Positions 1 to 9,396 of a stretch of 64,000 nt of DNA are shown here, one piece after another (the stretch's first letter is position 1; every line of letters starts with the position of its first letter). Position numbers and translations under genes: made by a program. Under the pieces are notes generated by a model, which made no database searches, was not told the DNA's origin, and saw only the letters and a program-made list of their open reading frames with translations. Origin of the DNA: Sanyastnella coralliicola. GTDB taxonomy: Bacteria > Bacteroidota > Bacteroidia > Flavobacteriales_D > Sanyastnellaceae. The DNA lies in the NCBI RefSeq assembly GCF_030845195.1, contig NZ_CP132543.1:2869501-2933500 (forward strand), written 5' to 3'.

Positions 1-374
1 GGCTTGTGACGACTATCGAGAAGAATCAAGGCACACATCAAATTCGAACGATTCTTGAGGTACTCTCGAATCATGTTGTCAAATATGCGTCTGTCTTTCT
101 TAGAGACTTTCGCGTATCCATACCCAGGAAGGTCAGCGAGGTACCATGCCCCTTTCTTGCCTTGGTTAATGACGAAGTGATTAATGTGTTGAGTCTTTCC
201 TGGTGTACCGGAAATCTTTGCGAGCCCCTTACGGCTCGTCAGCATATTGATCAGCGACGATTTTCCAACATTTGAGCGTCCGATAAAGGCGTACTCTGGG
301 AGGTCTGGTTCAGGACATTGCTCTAGGCGCGTGCTACTCTTGACGAATTCCGCGCTATGGATATCTCTAGCCAT
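1..374 (-). CDS. engB: Ribosome biogenesis GTPase EngB/YsxC (3' part cut off by window edge)
   Basis: This is a TRAFAC-class GTPase of the EngB/YihA/YsxC family, which assists late assembly of the large ribosomal subunit in the cytoplasm. The visible 124 residues start MARDIHSAEFV and contain the P-loop GRSNVGKSS (about residues 32-40), the switch-I region with TPGKTQ, and the G3 motif DLPGYGYAKV. The G4 and G5 motifs lie outside the window, so the C-terminal part is missing only because the window ends. The ATG at 374 lies 1 nt after the stop of the upstream hydrolase gene, so the two are probably co-transcribed. The start codon overlaps a degenerate copy (348-360) of the dispersed TTCCGCG word. 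Identification is secure from the G motifs. Confidence 0.95.
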   Translation of the reverse strand, partial: MARDIHSAEFVKSSTRLEQCPEPDLPEYAFIGRSNVGKSSLINMLTSRKGLAKISGTPGKTQHINHFVINQGKKGAWYLADLPGYGYAKVSKKDRRIFDNMIREYLKNRSNLMCALILLDSRHK

Positions 375-375
375 C

Positions 376-1137
376 TTAAAATCCTCGTGAGTCGAGCCAT
401 TCGCTAAGAATGCGATTGAACTCTTCAGGATGCTCCATCATCGGAGCGTGTCCACATTCATCGATCCAGAACAAGTCTGCATCTGGAAGCTTCTCTTCAA
501 ACTCAACTGCCACTTCTGGAGGCGTAATTGTGTCGTTCTTACCCCAAATAAGGCATGCTGGCATGTCCATATTCGGAAGATCCTTGGCCATATTATGACG
601 AATCGCAGACTTGGCAATTGCCAGGATGCGAATCACACGGTTACGATCATTCACGATTTCAAAACACTCGTCTACCAATTCATCAGTAGCGTGTTTGGGA
701 TCGAAGAATGTCACCGCCACCTTCTTACGAATGAATTCTTTGTCTTCTCTTCGCGGGAAGCTTGAACCGAAGGCATTTTCATACAAGCCAGAGCTTGCCG
801 TCAAAATCAACGACTTCACTTTCTCAGGATGCTTACGCGTATAGATAAGCGCTACGTGTCCACCCAAGGAGTTACCCAAGAGGTGCACCTTATTATACCC
901 TTTAAAGTCAATGAACTTGGTCAAGAACTTCGCGATACTCTTCGCGCTCGTTTCTAACACTGGCAATTCGTACAACGGGAGCATCGGAATGACCACGGTG
1001 TACTTCTGCTTGAAGTGATCTACTGTTTCTCGGAAGTTACTGAGCGCTCCAAACAAACCATGAAGTAAGATCAAAGGTTCCCCTTGTCCTTCTTCAATGT
1101 ATTTGAATTGCCCGTCGTGCTTGAGGTTCTCAGTCAT
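376..1137 (-). CDS. Alpha/beta-fold hydrolase
   Basis: A 253-residue alpha/beta hydrolase with no signal peptide, so probably cytoplasmic. The oxyanion-hole motif HGLFG is at residues 26-30, the nucleophile elbow GNSLGG places the catalytic Ser at about residue 90, the acid is probably the Asp in WGKNDTITPP, and the His is in DECGHAPMMEHP. The substrate cannot be deduced; the family covers esterases, lyases and C-C bond hydrolases. The reading frame stays open to 1206, but the ATG at 1137 is preferred: a promoter box TATCTTTG lies at 1164-1157 inside the extension, and the protein then begins just before the first strand of the fold. It is the first gene of a unit with engB, separated from it by 1 nt. 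Confidence 0.85.
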   Translation of the reverse strand: MTENLKHDGQFKYIEEGQGEPLILLHGLFGALSNFRETVDHFKQKYTVVIPMLPLYELPVLETSAKSIAKFLTKFIDFKGYNKVHLLGNSLGGHVALIYTRKHPEKVKSLILTASSGLYENAFGSSFPRREDKEFIRKKVAVTFFDPKHATDELVDECFEIVNDRNRVIRILAIAKSAIRHNMAKDLPNMDMPACLIWGKNDTITPPEVAVEFEEKLPDADLFWIDECGHAPMMEHPEEFNRILSEWLDSRGF

Positions 1138-1156
1138 GTGACGAATTATCTGGCGA

Positions 1157-1184
1157 CAAAGATAGATAAATGGAGCATCCTCAA
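1157..1184 (-). promoter_or_regulatory. Bacteroidota-type promoter for the hydrolase-engB unit
   Basis: On the minus strand TATCTTTG (1164-1157) matches the Bacteroidota -7 consensus TAnnTTTG exactly. A TTG at 1184-1182 lies 17 bp upstream as a -33 candidate. The box is 19 nt before the chosen ATG at 1137. Confidence 0.6.
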
Positions 1185-1385
1185 CATCTCGCCTTCGAAT
1201 AGACACGATTGTTCATAACGTGTTCATAAGCGATTTTACCCCTTTTCACAGTCTCGTGTTCAGAAGCTGATCAAGGTCGATTCAGACCAAAGCGCAAATG
1301 CCTCAAATTCACCGCATACGAGAGATCCGCATGATAAATTCCAAAAGCGGATATAACCCACTAAGCCACAGAAGTTTTCAACACG

Positions 1386-1420
1386 GTGGTAAAAAGTGGT
1401 AGATTGTGGTAACCAGTGGT
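1386..1420 (+). promoter_or_regulatory. Putative MraZ operator: four GTGGT repeats with 10-bp period
   Basis: GTGGT occurs at 1386, 1396, 1406 and 1416, each followed by A, giving an exact 10-bp (one helical turn) period just upstream of mraZ. E. coli MraZ binds TGGGN direct repeats spaced by 5 nt (also a 10-bp period), and mycoplasma MraZ binds AAAGTG-type repeats. By analogy this should be the autoregulatory operator of the dcw cluster. The operator role is inferred; the repeats are directly visible. Confidence 0.7.
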
Positions 1421-1430
1421 AAATATTTCC

Positions 1431-1438
1431 TAATTTTA
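1431..1438 (+). promoter_or_regulatory. Candidate -7 box of the mraZ/dcw promoter
   Basis: TAATTTTA matches TAnnTTTG at all but the last position and lies 20 nt upstream of the mraZ ATG, directly downstream of the GTGGT repeats. No well-spaced -33 TTG is obvious: the nearest TTG, at 1404-1406, sits inside the third repeat and is about 24 bp away. The assignment is tentative. Confidence 0.4.
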
Positions 1439-1458
1439 CTTCAGGAAAGCGCGATCAT

Positions 1459-1944
1459 ATGCTCAATCTCCTCGGGGAATACGGATGTAAAGTGGATGCC
1501 AAAGGCAGGCTCATGTTTCCAGCGAAGCTTCGGAAACAGTTAGAACCTGTGCTGCACCACGGTCTCGTGCTCAACCGTGACATTTTCGAACAGTGTTTGG
1601 TCTTGTACCCGAAACCTGAATGGGATAAGGTCAACCAAGAGATGAGCAGACTGAGTCGCTACAACAGAAAGCACCAAGCCTTTCAGCGAAAGTTCATGAA
1701 GGGGGCCACCCTCATCGAACTCGATAGCGCAGGTCGAATGCTCATCCCAGCTTCTTTGTTGAAGTACGCCGGCATCGAGCCGGGCGGCAAAAACGAAATG
1801 GTACTCACCGGAGTGCTTGAGAAGATGGAACTGTGGAGCGTTGACCGCTACGACGAATCAGTATTAAATGACGATGATGACTTCGGCGATATCGCTGACG
1901 ACATCAGAGGACAGATCGAAGGCCCTGGCTTTCCACTCAACTAG
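1459..1944 (+). CDS. mraZ: Transcriptional regulator MraZ
   Basis: A 161-residue MraZ, the DNA-binding regulator that opens the dcw cluster in most bacteria. Two tandem SpoVT/AbrB-like halves each carry the conserved DxxxR signature: DAKGR at residues 13-17 and DSAGR at 89-93, both followed by a hydrophobic-Pro strand (LMFP, MLIP). The family forms ring oligomers that bind direct repeats upstream of their own gene. The 10-bp-spaced GTGGT repeats at 1386-1420 fit such a site. The C-terminus is extended and acidic (DDDDFGDIADD), beyond the roughly 145 residues common in proteobacteria. rsmH follows after 8 nt. Confidence 0.97.
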   Translation: MLNLLGEYGCKVDAKGRLMFPAKLRKQLEPVLHHGLVLNRDIFEQCLVLYPKPEWDKVNQEMSRLSRYNRKHQAFQRKFMKGATLIELDSAGRMLIPASLLKYAGIEPGGKNEMVLTGVLEKMELWSVDRYDESVLNDDDDFGDIADDIRGQIEGPGFPLN

Positions 1945-1952
1945 ATAAGAAC

Positions 1953-2858
1953 ATGGAAGAGCGCGATTACCACGTACCCGTTCTACTCCATGCTTCAATA
2001 GACGCACTCGACATCGACCCAAACGGGGTCTACGTGGATGTCACCTTCGGAGGAGGTGGACACTCACGAGAGATTTTGACAAGACTGGACCAAGGAAAAC
2101 TCTTCGCATTCGATCAAGACCCTGATGCTCAGGATAATGTTCCCGAAGATGACCGCTTCACCCTCATCCCACAGAACTTCCGCTACATGCGGAATTTCCT
2201 GCGCATGTATGGCGTAACTGAAGTTGATGGAATTCTAGCTGACCTCGGTGTGAGCTCCCATCAATTCGACGCCGCTGAACGCGGATTCTCTCTTCGTTTC
2301 GACGCTCCCCTTGATATGCGAATGTCACAAAGCGGCACCAAGTCCGCAGCGAGCATTCTCAACGAATACGAAGAAGGAGACCTCATCAGGATCCTGAAAA
2401 CCTATGGTGAAGTGAGACAAGCCGGACGTGTCGTTCGCGCCATTCTCAAATTCCGCAGCGAAGAAGGCTTCAAAACCACAGGTGACCTGAACAAAGTACT
2501 GCAACCATTCGCTCCCGCGATGAAAGCACACAAGTTTCAGGCTCAGGTCTACCAAGCGCTACGCATCGAAGTCAACGACGAGATGAAAGCACTGGAAGAA
2601 TTCCTAACACAGACTGAAGCGCTACTCAAACCGAGCGGCCGACTCTCAGTCATCTCCTACCACAGCCTTGAAGACAGAATGGTGAAGCGCTACATGCGCG
2701 CCGGCAATTTCCAAGGCGAAGTCAAGAAAGACTTCTACGGAAATCCAATCACCCCATGGAAAGTCATCTCTCGTAGCGCCATCGTTGCCGACGAAGAAGA
2801 AATAGAAAAGAATAACCGAGCACGAAGTGCACGACTCCGCATTGCGGAACGCATATGA
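1953..2858 (+). CDS. rsmH: 16S rRNA (cytosine(1402)-N(4))-methyltransferase RsmH (MraW)
   Basis: A 301-residue RsmH, which methylates N4 of C1402 in the decoding centre of 16S rRNA using S-adenosylmethionine. The N-terminus shows the typical HVPVLL segment, then the SAM-binding motif DVTFGGGGHSREIL near residues 28-42, then LADLGVSSHQFD and the SYHSLEDRMVK motif towards the C-terminus. Length is normal for the family. It is the standard second gene of the dcw cluster, 8 nt after mraZ, and its stop overlaps the ftsL start by 4 nt (ATGA), suggesting translational coupling. Confidence 0.97.
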   Translation: MEERDYHVPVLLHASIDALDIDPNGVYVDVTFGGGGHSREILTRLDQGKLFAFDQDPDAQDNVPEDDRFTLIPQNFRYMRNFLRMYGVTEVDGILADLGVSSHQFDAAERGFSLRFDAPLDMRMSQSGTKSAASILNEYEEGDLIRILKTYGEVRQAGRVVRAILKFRSEEGFKTTGDLNKVLQPFAPAMKAHKFQAQVYQALRIEVNDEMKALEEFLTQTEALLKPSGRLSVISYHSLEDRMVKRYMRAGNFQGEVKKDFYGNPITPWKVISRSAIVADEEEIEKNNRARSARLRIAERI

Positions 2859-3247
2859 AGAACCGACTAGCGACACCTAACGAAGAACAGCAAGCGCCGG
2901 CCAAAAAGTCTAGGGGAAGATTCTCCCGCCTCGTCACCAACGTATTGAGCGGAGAATTCCTGACAAAGGAAAGCGTGACAGCACACCTCCCATTTGTGCT
3001 GTACGTGTGCGCATTCTTCTTGCTGTCGATCTACATCGGATACGTCTTCGAAAACACTGAACGAGAAAAGATTCGTGTTGAGCGCCAATTGCAGGAACTC
3101 AGCGCAGAGTACAAAACACTAAAGAGCGAGCTCGAAGCAAAGAAGCAACAGAGCTCCGTAGCACAAGCCATTTCATCACTCGGACTAGTAGAGCCAACCG
3201 CTCCTCCGGTCATTATCGAATTCGACGCGAAGTCAATTGAAGAATAG
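2855..3247 (+). CDS. ftsL: FtsL-like cell division protein
   Basis: A 130-residue bitopic membrane protein in the ftsL position. It has a basic cytoplasmic N-terminus (residues 1-45), one transmembrane segment at about 46-65 (FVLYVCAFFLLSIYIGYVF), and a heptad-like coiled coil (about 66-105, NTEREKIRVERQLQELSAEY) in the periplasm. That is the architecture of FtsL, which bridges FtsQ/FtsB to FtsW-FtsI. Sequence conservation in this family is poor, so position and topology carry the call. It overlaps rsmH by 4 nt and ftsI by 11 nt. No separate ftsB is visible. Confidence 0.85.
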   Translation: MKNRLATPNEEQQAPAKKSRGRFSRLVTNVLSGEFLTKESVTAHLPFVLYVCAFFLLSIYIGYVFENTEREKIRVERQLQELSAEYKTLKSELEAKKQQSSVAQAISSLGLVEPTAPPVIIEFDAKSIEE

Positions 3248-5345
3248 TAAGGAAATATCAGCCCGTTCTTGGATGGCGTTTATCGCCTTCGCCTTGTTGG
3301 CCTTTGCCATTTTCGGCAAGATCCTTTGGATTCAGTTTGCCCAAGCTGATCAATGGGCGGAGCATGCCCAAAGCATTGAGCAGCGCACCCAAGACATCGA
3401 GCCGACGCGCGGTCAAATCTACAGTACTGACGGGAGCCTTCTGGCTACGTCTGTCCCTGTATACAACCTCTACTGGGATTCAAAAGCGACAGGCATTGAC
3501 TCGGTCACATTCGTTACTGAACTGGACTCACTTTGCCTCCAGCTGTCTGAAAAATTCCCAGACCGCTCACCAAGCGAGTACCGTATGGACCTTTTGGAAG
3601 CAAAACGTCTTGGAAAGCGCTACTACCGCGTAGTGAAGAAGATGAGCTACACCGACATGAAAGAGCTCAAAACCTTCTCTTTCATTAAGCGCGGCAGACA
3701 CCGAAGCGGATTCATTTTTGAACGCATCGACATTCGGAAAAAGCCTTTCGGTGAACTCGCTTCACGTACGATTGGAATCGACCGATTGGGATCTCGTGTG
3801 GGTCTGGAACTTGCCTACAACGAAGAGCTCGCTGGGAAGACAGGGAAACAACTGATGGAGCGCATCGCTGGTAACGTTTGGAAGCCAGCTACCGACGAAT
3901 ACATCGAAGCTCCAGTAGACGGCGTAGATATCATCTCTTCAATTGACGTCCACCTCCAGGATGTGGCCAGCAACGAGCTGAACAATCTCTTGCGCAAGCA
4001 CAATGCTGAATGGGGCACCGTAATCCTGATGGAAGTAGAAACAGGCTACATCCGTGCGATTGCTAACCTCACACGAAACCAAGATGAAGAAGGATATTCC
4101 GAAACGTACAACTACGGAATCGGTCAATCGATTGAGACTGGATCAACATTCAAGTTAGCTAGCCTGATCAGCTTGCTTGAAGACAATCACGTTGACCTCA
4201 CTGATAGCGTAGATACTGGAGATGGTGTCGTTTACTTCTACGATGAGCCAATGAGTGATTCGCACGAAGGCGGATATGGTAAGATCAGCGTGGAACAAGT
4301 GTTCGAGAAGTCTTCCAACGTAGGAACGGCCATCTTGGTTGATCGCTACTATAAAGACCAACCACAGAAGTTCCTCGATCATCTCACAGCCATGGGACTT
4401 CGCCAGCCACTTGGCATCCGACTCAAAGGCGAGAAGAACCCATTCATTTACGAAAAGGTACGCGAAGGCAACTGGTCGGGACTATCACTGACACAAATGT
4501 CGATTGGGTATGAGGTGCAGCAAACACCGCTTCAAACCCTCGCCTTCTACAATGCCATCGCCAATGGCGGAACATTGATGCGTCCTCAATTTGTTGAGTC
4601 GCTAACGCGGAATGGCAAGACCATTGAAACCAATGACCCGATTGTTCTTCAAGAACGCATCTGTTCGCGCTCTACCCTGAAGAAGACTTGGCAGATGATG
4701 CAAGGGGTTTGCGAAGAAGGCGGAACTGCTGATTACATCTTCGAAGACAGTCCGTACCGAGTAGCTGGAAAAACAGGAACGGCGAAGATTGCCTACTCAG
4801 GTGGTTACTACAAGAATCGTTACCGCGCCTCATTCGTAGGTTTCTTCCCAGCTGAGAACCCTAAGTACTCATGCATCGTGGTCGTAAACGACCCTCGTAG
4901 CGGTGTGTACTACGGATCTGCTATTGCCGCTCCGGTATTTAAAGGACTCGCAGATAAGATCTACGCCACACAACTTGAACTCCACGACAACCAAGAGCCT
5001 GAGCTTTTGCTTGGAGACCAGTCGAAACTTCCTGTATCAAGAAGTGGTGCCCGTGAAGACCTCGAACGTGTGTTCGCCGGTTTAGCCATCCCAACATCTG
5101 ACAACAACGAAAGCCCTTGGATTGAGACCTCAACCAAAGAAGACCACGTAGCACTTGGCGCTCGCGAACAAGCGCGCGGCTTGATTCCGAATGTGGTCGG
5201 AATGGGGCTACAAGACGCCCTCTACCTCCTAGAAAACGCAGGCTTACAAGTAGAAGTCTCAGGCTACGGAACCGTGAAGCGACAAAGCGTTCCGGCGGGA
5301 GCCGCAATAAGAAATCACCGTCGAATCAGAATCGAACTATCCTAA
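3237..5345 (+). CDS. ftsI: Septal peptidoglycan transpeptidase FtsI (PBP3-type) with PASTA domain
   Basis: A class B penicillin-binding protein of 702 residues that crosslinks septal peptidoglycan. An N-terminal membrane anchor (about 13-32) is followed by the PBP dimerisation region. The transpeptidase domain shows STFK (Ser303 nucleophile), SSN (359-361) and KTG (512-514). A C-terminal PASTA domain (about 645-702, LIPNVVGMGLQDALYLLENAG) is present, as often in Bacteroidota and Gram-positive PBPs. The start is a TTG overlapping ftsL by 11 nt. The first ATG, at 3273, would leave almost no cytoplasmic tail, so TTG is preferred but not certain. The stop shares one base with the murE ATG. Confidence 0.95.
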   Translation: MKNSKEISARSWMAFIAFALLAFAIFGKILWIQFAQADQWAEHAQSIEQRTQDIEPTRGQIYSTDGSLLATSVPVYNLYWDSKATGIDSVTFVTELDSLCLQLSEKFPDRSPSEYRMDLLEAKRLGKRYYRVVKKMSYTDMKELKTFSFIKRGRHRSGFIFERIDIRKKPFGELASRTIGIDRLGSRVGLELAYNEELAGKTGKQLMERIAGNVWKPATDEYIEAPVDGVDIISSIDVHLQDVASNELNNLLRKHNAEWGTVILMEVETGYIRAIANLTRNQDEEGYSETYNYGIGQSIETGSTFKLASLISLLEDNHVDLTDSVDTGDGVVYFYDEPMSDSHEGGYGKISVEQVFEKSSNVGTAILVDRYYKDQPQKFLDHLTAMGLRQPLGIRLKGEKNPFIYEKVREGNWSGLSLTQMSIGYEVQQTPLQTLAFYNAIANGGTLMRPQFVESLTRNGKTIETNDPIVLQERICSRSTLKKTWQMMQGVCEEGGTADYIFEDSPYRVAGKTGTAKIAYSGGYYKNRYRASFVGFFPAENPKYSCIVVVNDPRSGVYYGSAIAAPVFKGLADKIYATQLELHDNQEPELLLGDQSKLPVSRSGAREDLERVFAGLAIPTSDNNESPWIETSTKEDHVALGAREQARGLIPNVVGMGLQDALYLLENAGLQVEVSGYGTVKRQSVPAGAAIRNHRRIRIELS

Positions 5346-6805
5346 TGAAGCTTCTGAAAGACATACTATACAAATGCCGTCTCACAGAGGCGATCGGCCC
5401 AATGGACATCACCATCGAGCACATCACTGCTGATAGTCGTGAAGTGAAAGGCGGTACGCTCTTCGTTGCCGTGAAAGGAACACAAGTAGACGGTCATAAG
5501 TACATCGAATCTGCGATTAAGTCTGGAGCCATTGCCATTATCTGTGAAGAGCTTCCTTCTGATCGTCCTGAGCAAATCACATTCGTTCAGGTAGATGACT
5601 CAGCCAAGTCGCTAGGCTTCATCGCTTCGAACTTCTATGACAATCCAAGCAAGGAAGTACAAGTAGTTGCGGTTACGGGCACCAATGGTAAGACGACGAC
5701 GGTAACCCTACTCTACCAATTGTTCCGTCTGATGAATAAGAAGACTGGACTATTGAGCACAGTGGTGAATCGCATCAACGACACTGAGGTTGTTGCTACA
5801 CACACCACTCCAGATGCTATTTCTCTCAACCGCATGTTGCGCGATATGGCAGACCAAGGCATTGAGTTCTGTTTTATGGAGGCAAGCTCTCACGCCATTC
5901 ACCAACACCGTGTGACGGGCGTTGAATTTGCTGGAGGTGTGTTCACCAACATCACCCGTGACCATCTGGATTACCACAAGACTTTCAACGACTACATCAA
6001 GGCGAAGAAAGGTCTATTCGACATGCTTCCTAGCGGATCGTTTGCACTGGTAAACAACGACGACAACCACGCTGAAATCATGCTTCAAAACTGCCGCGGA
6101 CGCCACCTGTCTTACGGCTTGCGTACGATGAGTGATTACCGCGCAAAGATTCTTGAGAATCAGTTCAGCGGCTTGCACATGAACATCAATGGTAAAGACC
6201 TCTACACGAAGTTGATCGGAGGTTTCAACGCCTACAATCTGCTAGCAGTTTATGCTGTAGCGATGGAGCTAGAGCAAGACGAAATGGACACGCTCACCAA
6301 CATGAGCATGCTCGGTAATGTCGACGGACGATTCCAGTACCTGAAAGGGAAAAACGAAGTGACGGCTATCGTCGATTACGCTCATACGCCTGACGCACTC
6401 AAGAATGTCTTAGCCACAATCAAAGACATCCGCACCGGGAATGAGCAAGTAATCACCGTAGTGGGATGCGGAGGCGATCGTGACAAAGGAAAACGACCTC
6501 TCATGGCGCGCATTTCTTCTGAGCTCTCAGACCGTGTCATTCTCACAAGTGACAACCCACGTAGCGAGAATCCAGATCAAATCATCACTGACATGAAAGA
6601 AGGGCTGGACCCGGTTCAACTCTCGAAAACATTCAGCATTACCGATCGCAAAGAGGCCATCCGATTGGCCTGTTCGATTGCCCAAAAGGGAGACATCATT
6701 CTCGTGGCTGGTAAGGGCCATGAAAAGTACCAGGAGATCAAAGGGGAACGCTTCCCATTCGATGACCTGCAGGTAGTTAACGAATCACTCAACACGCCAG
6801 CCTGA
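5345..6805 (+). CDS. murE: UDP-N-acetylmuramoyl-tripeptide synthetase MurE (meso-DAP adding)
   Basis: A 486-residue Mur ligase that adds the third stem-peptide residue to UDP-MurNAc-L-Ala-D-Glu using ATP in the cytoplasm. The P-loop TGTNGKTTT is at residues 111-119. The substrate-selecting motif DNPR is at 403-406; in this family DNPR marks enzymes that add meso-diaminopimelate, whereas lysine-adding enzymes carry a different tetrapeptide. The wall is therefore predicted to be of the usual Gram-negative A1-gamma type. The gene overlaps ftsI by one base and is 1 nt from mraY. Length and domain order are standard. Confidence 0.97.
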   Translation: MKLLKDILYKCRLTEAIGPMDITIEHITADSREVKGGTLFVAVKGTQVDGHKYIESAIKSGAIAIICEELPSDRPEQITFVQVDDSAKSLGFIASNFYDNPSKEVQVVAVTGTNGKTTTVTLLYQLFRLMNKKTGLLSTVVNRINDTEVVATHTTPDAISLNRMLRDMADQGIEFCFMEASSHAIHQHRVTGVEFAGGVFTNITRDHLDYHKTFNDYIKAKKGLFDMLPSGSFALVNNDDNHAEIMLQNCRGRHLSYGLRTMSDYRAKILENQFSGLHMNINGKDLYTKLIGGFNAYNLLAVYAVAMELEQDEMDTLTNMSMLGNVDGRFQYLKGKNEVTAIVDYAHTPDALKNVLATIKDIRTGNEQVITVVGCGGDRDKGKRPLMARISSELSDRVILTSDNPRSENPDQIITDMKEGLDPVQLSKTFSITDRKEAIRLACSIAQKGDIILVAGKGHEKYQEIKGERFPFDDLQVVNESLNTPA

Positions 6806-6806
6806 T

Positions 6807-8033
6807 ATGCTATACCATCTGTTTACATACCTCGATCAGACCTATGACCTTCCTGGCGCAGGGCTTTTCCAGTACCTATCGTTCAGGGCAGCATTGAGTG
6901 TGATCACCTCATTGTTGATCTCACTTGTATTCGGTAAGCGCGTGATTCAATGGCTTCAACTGAAGCAAGTAGGTGAGATTGTTCGTGATCTCGGACTAGA
7001 AGGCCAAATGCAAAAGCAAGGGACACCAACCATGGGTGGACTCATCATTCTGGCTTCGATCTTGATTCCTTCTCTCCTTTTCAATGACCTGACGAACATC
7101 TACGTACAGACCATGATCCTCGCCACAGTATGGCTAGGAATGATTGGGTTCATTGACGACTACATCAAGGTATTCCGTAAGAACAAAAAGGGGCTTGCCG
7201 GCAAATTCAAAGTGATTGGCCAAGTAGGTGTGGGGATCATCGTAGGTGCTATGCTCTACTTCTCTCCTGATGTCACCATTAAGGAGAACCCGATGACGTC
7301 TTCAGTTGATCCAATCACCAACGTTGCGGGCACGAGTGAGTGGGTAGAAACGAAGTCTACGAAAACCACCATTCCATTCATCAAGAACAATGAGTTCGAC
7401 TACGCATGGTTGATCGATTGGATGGGTGAAGGAGCTGCAGACTACACCTGGATAGTGTTCATCCTCATGGTGATCATCATCGTTACTGCCGTGTCTAATG
7501 GTGCGAACATGACCGACGGCCTCGATGGCCTCGCCACCGGAACCTCCGCCATCATTGGAACCACCCTTGCCATCCTCGCTTATGTCAGTGGTAACTACAT
7601 CTTCGCTGATTACCTGAACATCATGTTCATTCCTGAATCGGGTGAACTTGTAGTGTACATCGCTGCATTCGTAGGTGCGTGTATCGGCTTCTTGTGGTAC
7701 AACGCCTTCCCTGCCCAAGTATTCATGGGAGACACGGGGTCATTGGCCCTTGGTGGGATCATCGCCACGTTTGCCATTGCCATCCGAAAAGAACTTTTGA
7801 TTCCAGTACTGTGCGGAATCTTCCTTATTGAAAACCTCTCGGTGATGATCCAGGTAAGCTGGTTCAAGTACACCAAGAAGAAATACGGTGAAGGACGTCG
7901 CGTATTCCTCATGGCGCCACTGCACCACCACTATCAAAAGAAGAACCTACCTGAATCTAAGATCACTGCTCGATTCTGGATCGTAGGTATTCTCCTTGCA
8001 GTCATCACCATCGTAACGCTGAAAGTCCGCTAA
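6807..8033 (+). CDS. mraY: Phospho-N-acetylmuramoyl-pentapeptide-transferase MraY
   Basis: A 408-residue polytopic membrane enzyme that transfers phospho-MurNAc-pentapeptide to undecaprenyl phosphate, forming lipid I. Family motifs visible are [10 protein letters not shown] near the N-terminus, the acidic pair GFIDDYIKV, the substrate loop [12 protein letters not shown], the segment [12 protein letters not shown], and the C-terminal histidine-rich APLHHHYQ. It is about 50 residues longer than the E. coli enzyme because of a periplasmic insertion (about residues 155-215), a common feature in Bacteroidota. It sits 1 nt after murE and overlaps murD by one base. Confidence 0.97.
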   Translation: MLYHLFTYLDQTYDLPGAGLFQYLSFRAALSVITSLLISLVFGKRVIQWLQLKQVGEIVRDLGLEGQMQKQGTPTMGGLIILASILIPSLLFNDLTNIYVQTMILATVWLGMIGFIDDYIKVFRKNKKGLAGKFKVIGQVGVGIIVGAMLYFSPDVTIKENPMTSSVDPITNVAGTSEWVETKSTKTTIPFIKNNEFDYAWLIDWMGEGAADYTWIVFILMVIIIVTAVSNGANMTDGLDGLATGTSAIIGTTLAILAYVSGNYIFADYLNIMFIPESGELVVYIAAFVGACIGFLWYNAFPAQVFMGDTGSLALGGIIATFAIAIRKELLIPVLCGIFLIENLSVMIQVSWFKYTKKKYGEGRRVFLMAPLHHHYQKKNLPESKITARFWIVGILLAVITIVTLKVR

Positions 8034-9385
8034 TGAGTCGTCGCATCTCCATATTAGGTGCCGGTGAAAGCGGCGTTGGAGCAGCTTTGCTTGCGAAACA
8101 GCAAGGCTATGACGTCTTCGTGTCTGATTTAGGCACGATCAAGGATAAGTATGCGCAAGAATTGGCTAGCGCCGAAATCGAATTCGAAAGCGGAAAGCAT
8201 AGCGAAGCGCGCATTCTGTCTTCCGACGAAGTCGTAAAAAGCCCTGGAATTCCAGAGAAAGCACCGCTCATCAAGCAGCTGCTCGACCAAGGAACACCGG
8301 TGATTTCGGAAATCGAATTTGCAGGCCGTCATACCGACGCAAAGAAGGTGATCATCACCGGAACAAACGGTAAGACAACCACAACAACCCTAGTACACCA
8401 TGTACTAACCAAGGGTGGCGTAGAAGCCGGGATCGCCGGAAACATCGGCAAAAGCTTCGCTCGCCTTCTTGTTGAGGAAGATGAAAAAGACGTGTACGTG
8501 CTTGAAGTAAGCAGTTTCCAGCTCGATGGAATGTTCGACTTCAAGGCCGACATCGCCATTCTACTCAACATCACTCCTGACCATTTAGATCGCTACGACT
8601 ACGAGTTGCAGAATTACATCGACTCCAAGTTCCGTGTGATCCAAAACCAAGGAGCCGCTGACCACTTCATCACCAACGCAGATGACCCCATCATCCAGGC
8701 TGAACTCGCGAAGCGTTCACTGCCGATGAACTACTGGCCGGTCAGCCTAAGTAAGACCATAGAAGAGCTCCAATTCGAAGGAGCAGGAATAGATAACAAC
8801 CTCTTACAGATACAAACCAAAACCGAACTGTTCACGATGAAAATTCAAGAACTCGCCCTCCAAGGGAAGCACAACCTCTTTAACTCCATGGCAGCAGGAG
8901 TGACTGCGCGCCTTTTCGAACTACGCAAAGAACTCGTACGCGATAGTTTGACAAACTTCGACAACATTGAACACCGCCTCGAATTCGTGGCTAAAGTGCA
9001 CGGCGTAAGCTTTATCAACGACTCAAAAGCGACAAACATCAACAGCACGTGGTACGCACTCGAAAGCATGGATCGTCCAACGATCTGGATTGCAGGTGGT
9101 GTCGACAAAGGAAATGACTACTCAGAGCTTTACGAACTGACAGACAACAAGGTGAAAGCGTTGATCTGCCTTGGTAAAGACAATGAAAAATTGAAGAAGG
9201 CATTCGAAGGACGTATCGAAACGATTCTCGATGCTTCAAGCGCTACAGAAGCTGTAGGTCTTGCTTATGAAATGGCATACGACGGAGACACTGTGTTGCT
9301 TTCGCCTGCATGCGCCAGCTTCGATCTATTCGAAAACTACGAAGACCGCGGACACCGTTTCAAGTCAGCAGTTCGTCGTCTCTAA
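8033..9385 (+). CDS. murD: UDP-N-acetylmuramoylalanine--D-glutamate ligase MurD
   Basis: A 450-residue Mur ligase that adds D-glutamate to UDP-MurNAc-L-Ala. It has a Rossmann-like N-terminal domain (ILGAGESGVGAA), the ATP P-loop [10 protein letters not shown] at 109-118, the central-domain motif NITPDHLDRY, and the C-terminal ligase domain with FINDSKATN and WIAGGVDKG. Normal length. It overlaps mraY by one base and precedes ftsW by 11 nt. A near copy of the dispersed TTCCGCG word lies at 8165-8177. Confidence 0.97.
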   Translation: MSRRISILGAGESGVGAALLAKQQGYDVFVSDLGTIKDKYAQELASAEIEFESGKHSEARILSSDEVVKSPGIPEKAPLIKQLLDQGTPVISEIEFAGRHTDAKKVIITGTNGKTTTTTLVHHVLTKGGVEAGIAGNIGKSFARLLVEEDEKDVYVLEVSSFQLDGMFDFKADIAILLNITPDHLDRYDYELQNYIDSKFRVIQNQGAADHFITNADDPIIQAELAKRSLPMNYWPVSLSKTIEELQFEGAGIDNNLLQIQTKTELFTMKIQELALQGKHNLFNSMAAGVTARLFELRKELVRDSLTNFDNIEHRLEFVAKVHGVSFINDSKATNINSTWYALESMDRPTIWIAGGVDKGNDYSELYELTDNKVKALICLGKDNEKLKKAFEGRIETILDASSATEAVGLAYEMAYDGDTVLLSPACASFDLFENYEDRGHRFKSAVRRL

Positions 9386-9396
9386 TATCCTAGATC

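Noticed and set aside
6-275. Plus-strand open frame at the window start
   Set aside because: It lies antisense to engB, whose G motifs are clear on the minus strand; the plus-strand translation matches no known pattern.
1138-1206. N-terminal extension of the alpha/beta hydrolase to an ATG at 1206
   Set aside because: The extension contains the exact TATCTTTG promoter box and has no counterpart in the fold; the ATG at 1137 is better placed.
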